Source: an uncultured Pseudomonadota bacterium
Lineage (GTDB): Bacteria > Pseudomonadota > Gammaproteobacteria > Steroidobacterales > Steroidobacteraceae
Direction: 5' to 3'
Length of the DNA stretch: 64,000 nucleotides
Assembly (NCBI GenBank): GCA_903927005.1
Contig: CAIYLH010000070.1
Location: 114,484-178,483 of the forward strand
The notes beneath the pieces are model-generated. The model was not told the DNA's origin and searched no databases. It worked only from the letters and a program-made list of their open reading frames with translations. Position 1 is the stretch's first letter. Each line of letters opens with the position of its first letter. Positions 1 through 8,832 of this stretch are shown piece by piece. The position numbers and the translations under genes are program-made.

Positions 1-560
1 CAGGCGTCGATGGCGGGCTGGTCAATGCCCACCGCCGCGCGCCGGTGAAGGGCGCCGACGGCAAGATGGTCGACTACGGCCAGGTGGGCGACATCGACAG
101 CATCGACCCGGACGTGCTGCAGAAGCTGCTCGACAGCGGCTACATGCCGATCGTCAGTCCGCTGTCATGCGATTCTTCTGGCGCGTTCCTAAACATCAAC
201 GCCGACACTGTCGCCGCCAACATCGGCGCGGCACTCGGCGCCGAAAAGCTGCTGCTGTGCACTGGCGAGACCGGCATCTTCGAGGACATCACCGACCCTT
301 CGACGCTGGTCTCCTACACCGACCTCGCAGGACTCAAGCGTCTCGAAGCGAAGGGCAGCTTTTCCGACGGCATGATGCCCAAGGCGACCGCGATCGAGGC
401 GGCGATTCGCGGCGGCGTACGCCGCGTGCACGTGATCTCGTTCAAATCGACCGATGCGCTGCTGGCGGAAATATTCACCAACGAAGGACTGGGCACGCTG
501 ATCGTCGCCGACGTCAAGGGGCTGTCGCTCGCCGAGCTGCAGTCCGAGACGGCGCCGTGA
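1..560 (+). CDS. argB: Acetylglutamate kinase, C-terminal part (5' end outside window)
   Basis: This is the C-terminal part of N-acetylglutamate kinase, which phosphorylates N-acetylglutamate in the second step of arginine synthesis in the cytoplasm. The frame is open from base 3 and reads GVDGGLVNAHRRAPVKG at the window edge, so the N-terminal half lies upstream. Visible family features are the substrate-binding stretch NINADTVAANIG, the GLKRLEAKGSFSDGMMPK region that closes the active site (the lysine in MMPK matches the conserved one), and AAIRGGVRRVHVI near the end. The protein ends in LAELQSETAP soon after the kinase fold, so it does not carry the acetyltransferase domain fused to ArgB in Xanthomonas. 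Its stop codon overlaps the argH start by GTGA, which implies translational coupling. Confidence 0.93.
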   Translation, partial: GVDGGLVNAHRRAPVKGADGKMVDYGQVGDIDSIDPDVLQKLLDSGYMPIVSPLSCDSSGAFLNINADTVAANIGAALGAEKLLLCTGETGIFEDITDPSTLVSYTDLAGLKRLEAKGSFSDGMMPKATAIEAAIRGGVRRVHVISFKSTDALLAEIFTNEGLGTLIVADVKGLSLAELQSETAP

Positions 561-1750
561 CACGCCTGTGGGACAAGGGCGAGCCGCTGGACGCTCGCGT
601 CCTGCGCTATACCGCCGGCGAGGATCACGCTCTCGATGACCGGCTGGTGGCCTATGACGTCGAAGCGTCGATCGCGCACGCCGGCGGCCTGCATGCGGCG
701 GGACTGCTGGACGCCGCGGACCTCGAGACTCTTAGCGTCGCGCTACGCGACATCGCCGCCGCGCATGCGCGCGGCGAGTGGCGAGTAACGCTGGAACAGG
801 AAGATGGCCAGACGGCGATCGAGTCGCTACTGACCGCAAGGGTCGGTCCTCTCGGCGGACGCATCCATCTCGGGCGCTCGCGTAACGACCAGGTACTGAC
901 CGCGCTGCGGCTCTACCTGCGCGACGCAGTTGAAGATCTGCGCAAGGGCGCCCAGACCGTCGCCGACTCGCTGCACGCGCTAGCCGCGCGCCATGCCGAG
1001 GTCGCCCTGCCCGGTTACACGCACATGCAGCAGGCGATGCCCTCGAGCGTACCGCTGTGGGCCGGCGGGTTCGCGGCCGAGATTCACGACGATGCCGAGG
1101 GCCTGCGGCTCGCACACCGCCGCATCGGCCGCAATCCGTTGGGCTCCGCGGCGGGATACGGCACGCCAGGGCTGCCGCTCGATCGGCAGGAAACCACGCA
1201 GCGCCTTCACTTTGCCGCAACACACGAGCCTGTGACGGCGGTGCAGCTCTCGCGCGGCAAGGCCGAGGCGCAGGTGCTGTTTGAGGTCGCTTTGCTAATG
1301 ACCGATCTGGGTAGGCTCGCGTCGGACCTGCTGCTGTTCTACACCCAGGAATTCGCGTTCGTGTCGCTTCCCGACGCGTTCACGACCGGCTCATCTATCA
1401 TGCCGCAGAAGCGCAACCCAGACGTCTTCGAGCTAATTCGCGGCCGCAGCATGTCGGCGCAGGCGTGCCTCGGGGAGGCACTCGGCATCATTGCAAAGCT
1501 GCCTAGCGGATATCAGCGCGACCTGCAGCTACTGAAGGTCCCGCTATTCCGCAGCATTGACCTGGCATTGCAGACGCTGGACATCCTGCCCGCGGCGCTC
1601 GAGGGCGTGCGCTTCCGGCCAGAGAACATCATCCTTGATCCCGCCATCCACGCAGCGGAACGGGCCAACCGCATGGTGGTCGAGGAAGGCATTCCCTTCC
1701 GCGAGGCTTATCGGCGTGTAGGCGCGGAACTCGCGGCGCAGAAGAAGTAA
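557..1750 (+). CDS. argH: Argininosuccinate lyase, unusually short
   Basis: Argininosuccinate lyase splits argininosuccinate into arginine and fumarate, the last step of arginine synthesis. The fumarase/aspartase superfamily signature GSSIMPQKRNP sits at about residues 278-288 and contains the catalytic serine; GGRIHLGRSRNDQVLTALRL, TAIESLLTARVG and GYTHMQQAMP are also present. The frame is open upstream, but the GTG at 557 fits best because it overlaps the argB stop by four bases and gives an N-terminus aligning with the family (LWDKGEPLDARVLRYTAGED). The product is 397 residues against roughly 430-460 for typical ArgH; it stops just after PFREAYRRVGAEL, so the usual C-terminal 40-60 residues are missing while all catalytic loops remain. 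Confidence 0.93.
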   Translation: MTRLWDKGEPLDARVLRYTAGEDHALDDRLVAYDVEASIAHAGGLHAAGLLDAADLETLSVALRDIAAAHARGEWRVTLEQEDGQTAIESLLTARVGPLGGRIHLGRSRNDQVLTALRLYLRDAVEDLRKGAQTVADSLHALAARHAEVALPGYTHMQQAMPSSVPLWAGGFAAEIHDDAEGLRLAHRRIGRNPLGSAAGYGTPGLPLDRQETTQRLHFAATHEPVTAVQLSRGKAEAQVLFEVALLMTDLGRLASDLLLFYTQEFAFVSLPDAFTTGSSIMPQKRNPDVFELIRGRSMSAQACLGEALGIIAKLPSGYQRDLQLLKVPLFRSIDLALQTLDILPAALEGVRFRPENIILDPAIHAAERANRMVVEEGIPFREAYRRVGAELAAQKK

Positions 1751-1792
1751 CCTGGCCGCGACGGCCGACATCGGATTCGCACCGAAGAGGCG

Positions 1793-2128
1793 CTAGAGGC
1801 CGGCGTGCGCCGTGATCGCCGCGTGGACGGTGGCGAGCAGCTGAGTGACGTTAGGGCGGCGACTGCGCAGGTCGTGCTCCTCGACCAACGCCCAGCGACG
1901 CTCCTTGGATCCGGTCGCGAGTTCCGCAGTGGAGACCAGCAGGTACTTGTCCTTGCCGTCCCAGCTGACCCTGATGCGGACACGGCGGCGACCCACCTCG
2001 CATTCCCAGCGACCGAACGATTCGGACTGGTAGGCAAAGGAGTGGAGCACAACGCGATCCGCCGCCAGACGCGTCGCTAGTTCCGCGAACGCGGTGAGGA
2101 AGGTGAGGCCTTCGTTTTCGTCGGCCAT
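1793..2128 (-). CDS. Small protein of unknown function
   Basis: I do not recognise a family. The reading frame gives a 111-residue soluble protein starting MADENEGLTFLTAFAELA, with no signal peptide, membrane segment or cysteine. A more upstream ATG at 2149 exists, but the ATG at 2128 has AGGA five bases before it and is preferred. The middle (GRWECEVGRRRVRIRVSWDG, then KDKYLLVST) looks like antiparallel beta strands, and the two ends look helical. It lies alone, convergent with argH and downstream of frmA on the same strand, so it may be transcribed with frmA. Confidence 0.6.
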   Translation of the reverse strand: MADENEGLTFLTAFAELATRLAADRVVLHSFAYQSESFGRWECEVGRRRVRIRVSWDGKDKYLLVSTAELATGSKERRWALVEEHDLRSRRPNVTQLLATVHAAITAHAGL

Positions 2129-2221
2129 CTTAGTCCTGACGCCGGGCAACCCCGCCCATGGACTCGCGCTCGTCGCGAGTCATGAGCGAAGCTGTAGTCA
2201 CGCTGCCGGCCTGCGGCTTGA

Positions 2222-3331
2222 TCAGAAGGTGACGACGCTGCGAATCGAGTCGCCCGAGTGCATCAGGTCGAATGCGTCATTGATCTTCTCGATCGGCATC
2301 ACGTGGGTGATCAGCGGGTCGATCGAGATCTTACCGTCCATGTACCAGTCGACGATCTTCGGCACGTCGGTGCGGCCGCGAGCGCCGCCGAACGCGGTGC
2401 CCTTCCAGGTGCGGCCGGTAACGAGCTGGAACGGACGCGTGCTGATCTCCTGACCGGCACCAGCGACGCCGATGATGATCGATTCGCCCCAACCACGATG
2501 GCAGCATTCGAGCGCCTGCCGCATCAGCGTCGTGTTGCCGACGCATTCGAAGCTGTAGTCGGCGCCGCCGTCAGTGAGGGACACGAGGTATGCCACGAGG
2601 TCGCCCTCGACTTCCTTCGGGTTGACGAAGTGCGTCATTCCGAACTGCTCGGCCAACGCCTTGCGCTTCGGGTTCACGTCGACGCCGATGATCTTGTTCG
2701 CGCCCACGAGGCGGGCGCCCTGGATCACGTTGAGGCCGATGCCGCCGAGCCCGAACACGACGACGTTAGCGCCAGCCTCGACCTTGGCCGTGTTGATCAC
2801 AGCGCCGATGCCGGTCGTGACGCCACAGCCGATGTAGCAGACCTTCTCGAACGGCGCATCCTCGCGGATCTTGGCAACCGCGATCTCCGGCAGCACCGTG
2901 TAATTCGAGAACGTCGAGCAACCCATGTAGTGATGCACTTTCTCGCCGTTCAACGAGAAGCGACTCGTGCCATCCGGCATGACGCCCTTGCCCTGGGTCG
3001 CGCGGATCGCCGTACACAGGTTGGTCTTGTGGGAGTTGCAGCTCTTGCAGTTGCGGCACTCCGGCGTATAGAGCGGAATCACGTGATCGCCCTTCTTCAC
3101 CGAGGTCACGCCCGCGCCGACGTCTACGACAACGCCAGCTCCCTCATGCCCGAAAATCGCCGGGAACAGGCCCTCCGGGTCGGCGCCCGAGCGCGTGAAT
3201 TCATCCGTGTGGCAGACGCCGGACGCCCGGATCTCGATCAGCACTTCGCCTGCCTTAGGGCCTTCCAGGTCGACAGTCACGACCTCGAGGGGTTGTCCGG
3301 CGGCATAGGCAACGGCGGCGCGAGTCTTCAT
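2222..3331 (-). CDS. frmA: S-(hydroxymethyl)glutathione dehydrogenase / class III alcohol dehydrogenase
   Basis: This zinc-dependent medium-chain dehydrogenase oxidises S-hydroxymethylglutathione, the spontaneous adduct of formaldehyde and glutathione, with NAD, and can also reduce S-nitrosoglutathione. Its 369 residues match the class III family length. The catalytic zinc ligands are C40 and H62 with a third cysteine in the [11 protein letters not shown] stretch; the structural zinc cluster is C92, C95, C98 and C106. The nucleotide fold is marked by [20 protein letters not shown] and the following IIGVDVN. No frmR or S-formylglutathione hydrolase gene lies beside it here. A perfect inverted repeat overlaps its likely transcription start, described separately. 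Confidence 0.96.
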   Translation of the reverse strand: MKTRAAVAYAAGQPLEVVTVDLEGPKAGEVLIEIRASGVCHTDEFTRSGADPEGLFPAIFGHEGAGVVVDVGAGVTSVKKGDHVIPLYTPECRNCKSCNSHKTNLCTAIRATQGKGVMPDGTSRFSLNGEKVHHYMGCSTFSNYTVLPEIAVAKIREDAPFEKVCYIGCGVTTGIGAVINTAKVEAGANVVVFGLGGIGLNVIQGARLVGANKIIGVDVNPKRKALAEQFGMTHFVNPKEVEGDLVAYLVSLTDGGADYSFECVGNTTLMRQALECCHRGWGESIIIGVAGAGQEISTRPFQLVTGRTWKGTAFGGARGRTDVPKIVDWYMDGKISIDPLITHVMPIEKINDAFDLMHSGDSIRSVVTF

Positions 3332-3366
3332 ACGGGCGTCCTAACGAGCTAGAGAATGGGGGCACA

Positions 3367-3394
3367 AGCACGGCGGCCGTGCTGGACAATAGTA
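3367..3394 (-). promoter_or_regulatory. Probable frmA promoter with operator-like palindrome
   Basis: Reading the minus strand upstream of frmA, a -10-like TACTAT lies at 3394-3389 and is followed at once by the perfect inverted repeat AGCACGGC-C-GCCGTGCT at 3383-3367. With that -10, transcription would begin inside the repeat, about 50 bases before the ATG, which is the position of a repressor operator. There is no convincing -35. The sequence could instead form an mRNA hairpin near the 5' end. Confidence 0.45.
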
Positions 3395-3432
3395 TCGCGA
3401 CGCCCGCGCCCACGCGACGGAACCCGCGGCGA

Positions 3433-4077
3433 CTACTCGGCGTCTGGCTGGACTTCGGGCGCCGCGGCGGCGAATGCGGGCAGGCGTGCGAGCCCGTCGC
3501 CGATCGCGGTCAGGGCCGGAAACCCGCTGAGATCGCACTGAAAACGCCGCGCATTGTAAAGCTGTGGCACCAGCAGCACGTCCGCCAGCGTCACCCGATC
3601 GCCATAAAGGTGCGCGCCGTCAGCCGAGTAGCGCTGCGCCAGCATCTCCAGCCCCTCGAACCCTGCCGCGATCCAGTGACGGTACCAGCGGTTGACGCCG
3701 TCCTGGTCCTGGCCGAGCGGACCCTTGAGGTAGTTGAGGACGCGCAGGTTATTCAGCGGGTGGATGTCGCAGGCGATCGACTGGGCCATAGAGCGCACGA
3801 TCGCGCGGCCGCGCGCATCCGCCGGCAGCAGTGGCGGCGCAGGATGCGTCTCGTCGAGATACTCGATGATCGCCATCGACTCGCCGAGCACGAAGCCATC
3901 TTCATCGAGGGCCGGCACAAGACCCTGTGGGTTGCGGTCCAGGTACTGGGCGCCACGCTGCTCGTCGCGGCCGAGGTGAGTCGGCACCTGCTCGTGCGCT
4001 ATACCCTTGAGCGCCAGAGCAATGCGCACGCGATAAGCCGCGGAGCTCCGCCAGAACGTATACAGCCGAGTCGTCAC
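3433..4077 (-). CDS. maiA: Maleylacetoacetate isomerase / zeta-class glutathione S-transferase
   Basis: This cytoplasmic glutathione-dependent isomerase converts maleylacetoacetate to fumarylacetoacetate in tyrosine degradation, or does the analogous step for maleylpyruvate. The zeta-class active-site motif SSAAYRVRIAL is at residues 11-21. The glutathione-binding thioredoxin-like half continues with NPQGLVPALDEDG and ESMAIIEYLDE, and the helical C-terminal half contains LYGDRVTLADVLLVPQLYNA. The length of 214 residues is normal. It starts 20 bases after the stop of the FAD-linked oxidase, so the two are probably cotranscribed. No other tyrosine-degradation gene is visible, so the exact substrate is open. 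Confidence 0.88.
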   Translation of the reverse strand: MTTRLYTFWRSSAAYRVRIALALKGIAHEQVPTHLGRDEQRGAQYLDRNPQGLVPALDEDGFVLGESMAIIEYLDETHPAPPLLPADARGRAIVRSMAQSIACDIHPLNNLRVLNYLKGPLGQDQDGVNRWYRHWIAAGFEGLEMLAQRYSADGAHLYGDRVTLADVLLVPQLYNARRFQCDLSGFPALTAIGDGLARLPAFAAAAPEVQPDAE

Positions 4078-4097
4078 TGGGTCTCTCCGAAGGGGTC

Positions 4098-5483
4098 TTA
4101 GATCACGCGGCCAGGGTTCAGGATGCCGCGCGGGTCAAGGGCAGCCTTCAGCGACCGCATCAGGGCGATCTCGTCCGGCTGCCGCGACAGACCGAGCCAC
4201 TTGCGCTTTAACACGCCGATGCCGTGCTCGGCGGATACCGACCCAATCCCGGCTAGCGCGCCGTAGACGATCCCGTCGTAAGCCGCGAGATCAGCGTAGC
4301 TGTGGAGACTTGAGATCACGTGCAAATTGCCGTCGCCGAGGTGTCCGAATATGAACGCCGGCCGGCCTCGCAGCAACGCTGCGCCCTCCCTCGTGATGCG
4401 CTCGACGTAGTCCGGCATCGCTGCGATCGGCAGGGAGATGTCATAAGCGACCGGGTTCGGCAGCCGCGGTATTAGCTCGCCGGCCGCATCGCGTACCCGC
4501 CACAGACGGGCCGCCTCGTCCAGCGACCGAGCAAGCACTGCGTCTGCCGCAACGCCTTCGCCAAGCAACCGCGCCAGGAAGTCGCCCAGCCGCTCGGTGT
4601 CGTGGGCGGGATCAAGTGCCTCGACCTCGATCAACGCGTAGTGCGGGTGACGCACGCCAAATGGTCGATTGGAAACAGCCAGCTGCTCAAGGGCGTATTC
4701 GTAGTAGTCCGACCACATCACCTCGAAGGACGACAACTGCCCACCCAGCGTGGCGCGCGCAGCGGCCAGCAGCTTGACGAGCGCCTCGAAGGAGTCGGTG
4801 GCAACGAACGCAGTCAGTCGCTCGCCGGGCAGCGGGTACAACCGCAGTACCGCGCGGGTGACGACGCCCAGCGTGCCCTCCGTGCCCACGAACAGCTGCT
4901 TGAGATCGTAACCGGCGTTGTTCTTGAGCATCGCGTTCAACGACGACACCACTGTGCCATCGGCGAGCACCGCCTCCAGCCCGAGCACCAGCGCGCGCGT
5001 CATGCCATAGCGAATCACGCGATTGCCGCCCGCGTTGGTCGAAATGTTGCCGCCTATCGAGCAGGAACCGCGCGCGCCCAGATCGAGCGGGAACTGCAGC
5101 CCATGGCGCTCGGCCGTATCTTGCACGACCCCCAGAGGGGTCCCCGCAAGCACACGCATGGTGCCGCCGGACGTATCCACTTCCTCGATGCCGACGAGGC
5201 GCTCCAGAGACAGGGCGATCTCGCCAGGCCGCGGGGTTGCGCCACCGGCAAGCCCGGTGAGCCCGCCCTGAACGACCACCGGCTGCGAGACGGCATTGCA
5301 GCGCCGCAGCACCCGCGAAACCTCTTCGGTGGTCCGCGGCCGTAGCACGGCGAGCGGCGGACAGGGTCCTTGCCGAGTCCAGTCGGAGTGATGACGCTCG
5401 CTAATATCGGCGCCGCTGACGACGCCGCCAGGCGACAGGTCGCCTGCGAGCAATTCGAGCAGAGCGGGTAACGACGTCGACAT
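4098..5483 (-). CDS. FAD-binding oxidoreductase of the GlcD / D-2-hydroxyacid dehydrogenase type
   Basis: The 461-residue protein belongs to the vanillyl-alcohol-oxidase type FAD family that oxidises D-2-hydroxyacids such as D-lactate or glycolate. The PP-loop FAD region is visible as PLAVLRPRTTEEVSRVLRRC, then VVQGGLTGLAGGATP and RGSCSIGGNISTNAGGNRVI. The C-terminal FAD-linked oxidase domain carries FIFGHLGDGNLH (likely metal or substrate histidines) and the closing SAEHGIGVLKRKW. The longer frame back to 5549 has a low-complexity start, so the ATG at 5483 (MSTSLPALLELLAG) is chosen. No iron-sulfur partner subunit is adjacent, as expected for single-subunit members. The substrate cannot be told from sequence. 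Confidence 0.85.
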   Translation of the reverse strand: MSTSLPALLELLAGDLSPGGVVSGADISERHHSDWTRQGPCPPLAVLRPRTTEEVSRVLRRCNAVSQPVVVQGGLTGLAGGATPRPGEIALSLERLVGIEEVDTSGGTMRVLAGTPLGVVQDTAERHGLQFPLDLGARGSCSIGGNISTNAGGNRVIRYGMTRALVLGLEAVLADGTVVSSLNAMLKNNAGYDLKQLFVGTEGTLGVVTRAVLRLYPLPGERLTAFVATDSFEALVKLLAAARATLGGQLSSFEVMWSDYYEYALEQLAVSNRPFGVRHPHYALIEVEALDPAHDTERLGDFLARLLGEGVAADAVLARSLDEAARLWRVRDAAGELIPRLPNPVAYDISLPIAAMPDYVERITREGAALLRGRPAFIFGHLGDGNLHVISSLHSYADLAAYDGIVYGALAGIGSVSAEHGIGVLKRKWLGLSRQPDEIALMRSLKAALDPRGILNPGRVI

Positions 5484-5555
5484 TGGGGTGAATCCAGTCT
5501 GGCGGGGTCGCCGTGCGGCTACGGTGCCACCTCCCACCGGCGGATTCAACAGGGC

Positions 5556-5605
5556 TATAGTCAGCGCCTGTCCTGCAGCGACGACGCCGCCCTCGTGGAG
5601 ATTTC
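5556..5605 (+). promoter_or_regulatory. Promoter and ribosome binding site of the M20 peptidase gene
   Basis: A near-consensus -10 hexamer TATAGT lies at 5556-5561, and GGAG at 5597-5600 stands five bases before the ATG at 5606. No good -35 is seen. The position gives a leader of about 38 bases. Confidence 0.5.
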
Positions 5606-7000
5606 ATGAAAAATTTCACTCTGTTGCTCGCCTGCCTGCTAGCCGGGACCGCGTTCGCCGCGGCCCCTTCCATTTCTGAGCAATCGCACGTCGAGGCACG
5701 CGCGATCTTCGCGACCGTCATCGGCTACGAGACATCGATTGACCATGGTCAGGTGCCGAAGATGGCCCAGTACCTGGCCGAGCTCTTTCGCAACGGCGGC
5801 TTTGCGGCTGCCGACGTACACCTGCTGCCGCTCGGGGAGACCACCTCCTTGATCGTGCGCTACCACGGCGATGGCACCGGTGGCCGCCCCATCGCGTTCC
5901 TGGCGCACATGGACGTCGTCGCCGCCAACCGTTCCGACTGGAAGCGCGACCCGTTTCACCTGACCGAGGAAGGCGGCTACTTCTTCGGTCGTGGCACCAT
6001 CGACATCAAGAGTGAGATCGCGCTGCTGACGGAGACTTTCCTGCGGCTGAAGGCGGAACGGTTCGTTCCCACTCGCGACCTGATCATCGTCTTCAGTGGC
6101 GACGAGGAAACCAAGCAGGCAACCGCCGAGGACATCGCAGCGCATCACGCTGAGCTGGTAGACGCCGAGTTCGCGCTGAACGGTGATGGCGGCGGCGGCG
6201 TGCTGAACGAGCAGACCGGCAAGCCGCAGCAGTTCTACGTGCAGGGCGCGGAGAAGAGCTCGGCGACGTTTTCCTTGACGGCACGCAACCCGGGCGGTCA
6301 CAGCTCTATGCCGCGCGCCGACAACGCCATCTACGACCTCGCCGCCGCACTGACTGCAGTTCAGCGCTATCAATTCCCGATCATGACCAACGACTGGACG
6401 CTCGGCGACTTTCGCGCGGCCGGCGCGCTGACGCCCGGCCCGCTGGGAGCTGCCATGCTCAGGTTTGTGGCCGACCCAAAGGACGCGGCAGCGGCGGCCG
6501 AGATCAGCCGCAATCCGTCCTACGTCGGCAAGCTGCGCACGACCTGCGTCGCGACGATGCTGACCGGCGGGCATGCGGAGAACGCACTGCCGCAGTCCGC
6601 CGTTGGCACGGTCAATTGCCGCATCTTCCCCGGCGTCTCGCCCGCGACGGTGCAGCAAACGCTGCAGTCCCTCGCCGGCGCGTCGGTCGAGGTCACGAGC
6701 AACTACGAGCCGCTTGTGTCCGACGCCTCGCCGCTGCGCAAGGATGTCATTGCTGCGGTCGAAAAAGCCGTCGGCGCCGCCAATCCCGGCGCGATGATCG
6801 TGCCGACCATGGCGGCCTATGCAACCGATGGCGCGGTGTTCCGCAAACACGGCATCCCGACCTATGGCGTCGGCAGTACGTTTGCCAAGAACAGTGACGA
6901 GTTTGCACACGGGCTCGATGAGCGCATTCCTGTCGCTTCGTTCTACAGCGGTCTGGTGCACTGGGACGTGCTGATCAAGACGCTCGCCGGCCACCGCTAG
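5606..7000 (+). CDS. Exported M20/M25/M40 family metallopeptidase
   Basis: This is a secreted zinc peptidase or amidohydrolase of the M20 clan, acting in the periplasm. A signal peptide covers residues 1-20 (MKNFTLLLACLLAGTAFAAA). The metal site is complete: H101 and D103 in FLAHMDVV, bridging D133 in GRGTIDIKSE, the E167-E168 pair in FSGDEE, an aspartate in LNGDGGGG and a final histidine in EFAHGLDERIPV. The dimerisation lid (NPGGHSSMPRADNAIYDLAA) separates the two halves of the catalytic domain. The length of 464 residues fits exported M20 peptidases of gammaproteobacteria. The peptide substrate is unknown. A GNAT gene follows 13 bases after its stop. Confidence 0.92.
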   Translation: MKNFTLLLACLLAGTAFAAAPSISEQSHVEARAIFATVIGYETSIDHGQVPKMAQYLAELFRNGGFAAADVHLLPLGETTSLIVRYHGDGTGGRPIAFLAHMDVVAANRSDWKRDPFHLTEEGGYFFGRGTIDIKSEIALLTETFLRLKAERFVPTRDLIIVFSGDEETKQATAEDIAAHHAELVDAEFALNGDGGGGVLNEQTGKPQQFYVQGAEKSSATFSLTARNPGGHSSMPRADNAIYDLAAALTAVQRYQFPIMTNDWTLGDFRAAGALTPGPLGAAMLRFVADPKDAAAAAEISRNPSYVGKLRTTCVATMLTGGHAENALPQSAVGTVNCRIFPGVSPATVQQTLQSLAGASVEVTSNYEPLVSDASPLRKDVIAAVEKAVGAANPGAMIVPTMAAYATDGAVFRKHGIPTYGVGSTFAKNSDEFAHGLDERIPVASFYSGLVHWDVLIKTLAGHR

Positions 7001-7013
7001 CAGTCACGCCTCT

Positions 7014-7616
7014 ATGCCCCTAGGCGCACGGCACCTCAACTCCAGCCACCAGCCGGCGCTGCTGACGCATTTTCTTGCGCTGTCCGACCGAGACTCCTAC
7101 CTGCGCTTCGGAGGCCGGCTGTCGACGCAGGCCATCGACGAGTACACCCGTCGCATCGACTACGCCTCATCAACCGTGCTTGGAATTTTTGGCGACGAAC
7201 TCGAACTGCTGGGAGTTGCGCACCTGTGCCCACAGGGCGGCATCGTCGAACTTGGCATCAGCGTACTGCCTGACCATCGGCGCCAGGGACTGGGCACGCT
7301 GCTGCTGCACCGCGCACTCGGACACGCACGTTTGATCGGGGCCAGTCGGCTATTCATGCACTGCCTGGCCGAGAATGCCGCGCTGATGCGACTCGCAACC
7401 TCCGCCGGTGCCGCAATCTCTTTCAGCGACGGCGAAGCCGACGGCTTCATCGAGTTGCCGCCAGGCACAACGTTCAGCTCAGTCGTGGAAATCGCCGAGG
7501 AGCAGATGGCGCTAATGGATTGGGTGCTGAAAGCACAACGCGTGGCGTGGCAACACGCGCTTCATCCAGACGACGATGGCGCCGCGCGGCCTGACGAGCA
7601 GGTCACGCCGAAATAG
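7014..7616 (+). CDS. GNAT family N-acetyltransferase
   Basis: The 200-residue cytoplasmic protein shows the GNAT acetyl-CoA loop as HRRQGLGTLLLHRALGHARL, preceded by the beta strand IVELGISVLPD. A second part, LFMHCLAENAALMRLATSAG, matches the usual C-terminal helix that contacts the acceptor. It begins shortly after the peptidase stop with no clear Shine-Dalgarno sequence, so it may be read through from that gene. The C-terminal 60 residues, from about GTTFSSVVEIAEEQ on, are a helical extension beyond the minimal fold. The acceptor is unknown. Confidence 0.82.
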   Translation: MPLGARHLNSSHQPALLTHFLALSDRDSYLRFGGRLSTQAIDEYTRRIDYASSTVLGIFGDELELLGVAHLCPQGGIVELGISVLPDHRRQGLGTLLLHRALGHARLIGASRLFMHCLAENAALMRLATSAGAAISFSDGEADGFIELPPGTTFSSVVEIAEEQMALMDWVLKAQRVAWQHALHPDDDGAARPDEQVTPK

Positions 7617-7628
7617 CGAGCGGCCCGT

Positions 7629-8759
7629 TCAGCGACGCGCGTATTCAGCCATCGAGATGATCCGGCGGGCGGCGACGTCCCAGAAAATGCAGTGGAGCGC
7701 GGCCGGCACCTCGGTGAGCGTAATGCGGCGCACCGCGCCAAACAGGTGCTTGTACTCGGCATGGCAGGCCGCCAGCCGATAATTCGGGATCGACGCCGAT
7801 AGGTGGTGCACGTGGTGGTACCCGATGTCACCCGTGAACCAGTTCATCCAGCCGGGCAGCACCAGATAGCTCGTGCCATCGATTGCACCTACGTCGTAGT
7901 CCCAGCCCTCGCTGGTGCTCGCATAACTGTGCTCGAAGTTGTGCTGCACGGTAAATAGCACGATGCCGCTACCACCGGCGATCGAGACGCTCGCGATCCA
8001 GATCGCAAAGAACAGCAGCGGCCCGCACGCCCAAGCCATGACCGCCCAGACGCCGAAAAGCGTCAGGTTGTTCGCGCACATGTGCCAGTACTCGGTTGGC
8101 GACTTCCAGTAGCGGGCGGGATAGTCGGCGGCCAGCGCACGCAACGGCCGAGACGGCGCAGAGAACTTGCCGCGGATCATGTGACCGAGCAGGCCCAGCG
8201 TTCCGCGCAGCCAGGTGAAGCGCGGGTTAAACACCAGGTAGATGAAGCCGGCCAGCGGCGCAGCGGCCATGGCGCACTTGGCGCGGTAGAAGCGCTGTGC
8301 GCCGGCACCGAGACGGTCGTACTCGTCGATCGACAGCGTTCCGTAAGGGCCGCGATAACGCTCCCAGTTGCCATTATGCGTGTGATGAAAGTTGTGGTGC
8401 TGGGCCCAAACGTATTGGGGCATCCCAGCGATGACCCCGAAAAGAAAGCCGAATGCCTGATTCAGGCGGGGCGAGACGAACAAGCTGCGGTGACCGCAGT
8501 CATGCATCAGCACGAACGCGCGCAATGTCAGTAGCGCGACAGGCACAACGGCCGCGCAGACAAGCCATCCAGAGATCGCCGCCGCCTGCACCGCGAGCCA
8601 CCAAGCAAACGCAAAGGGCACAAGCGTCGTCACGACCTGAAAAAGGCCGCGAAGGTCGCTGCCATTGGCGTAGCGGGCGATGATTTCGCGCTTCTGGCGC
8701 TTGATGAGGTCGATTGAGGCCACGGGCAGAAATACCTGCTTGGAAATAGTCGCAATCAT
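7629..8759 (-). CDS. Fatty acid desaturase family membrane protein
   Basis: This integral membrane di-iron enzyme probably introduces a double bond into an acyl lipid. Three histidine boxes are present: HDCGH at 86-90, HHNFHH at 121-126 and HHVHH at 315-319, with an extra QHNFEH at 272-277. Hydrophobic segments flank them, around residues 43-82, 100-118, 165-176 and 232-270, as in membrane desaturases. The 376 residues and the order of boxes match the FADS-like bacterial desaturases. It is convergent with the GNAT gene and has no visible operon partner; the regiospecificity cannot be read from the sequence. Confidence 0.9.
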   Translation of the reverse strand: MIATISKQVFLPVASIDLIKRQKREIIARYANGSDLRGLFQVVTTLVPFAFAWWLAVQAAAISGWLVCAAVVPVALLTLRAFVLMHDCGHRSLFVSPRLNQAFGFLFGVIAGMPQYVWAQHHNFHHTHNGNWERYRGPYGTLSIDEYDRLGAGAQRFYRAKCAMAAAPLAGFIYLVFNPRFTWLRGTLGLLGHMIRGKFSAPSRPLRALAADYPARYWKSPTEYWHMCANNLTLFGVWAVMAWACGPLLFFAIWIASVSIAGGSGIVLFTVQHNFEHSYASTSEGWDYDVGAIDGTSYLVLPGWMNWFTGDIGYHHVHHLSASIPNYRLAACHAEYKHLFGAVRRITLTEVPAALHCIFWDVAARRIISMAEYARR

Positions 8760-8832
8760 GGTTAGCGGGCCAGCCTAACAGATGCCCGCCACAGCAGACG
8801 CAGCGATATCGGCCGCCATGGCGCAGCTGCCG

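Noticed and set aside
167..556. Upstream extension of argH
   Set aside because: It runs inside argB in another frame and is Arg/His-rich; the conserved ArgH sequence begins at the GTG at 557.
2258..3352. Plus-strand open frame opposite frmA
   Set aside because: frmA has zinc ligands and full family length on the minus strand; the other frame has no recognisable domain.
5639..6994. Minus-strand open frame opposite the M20 peptidase
   Set aside because: Shadow of a gene with an intact metal site and signal peptide.
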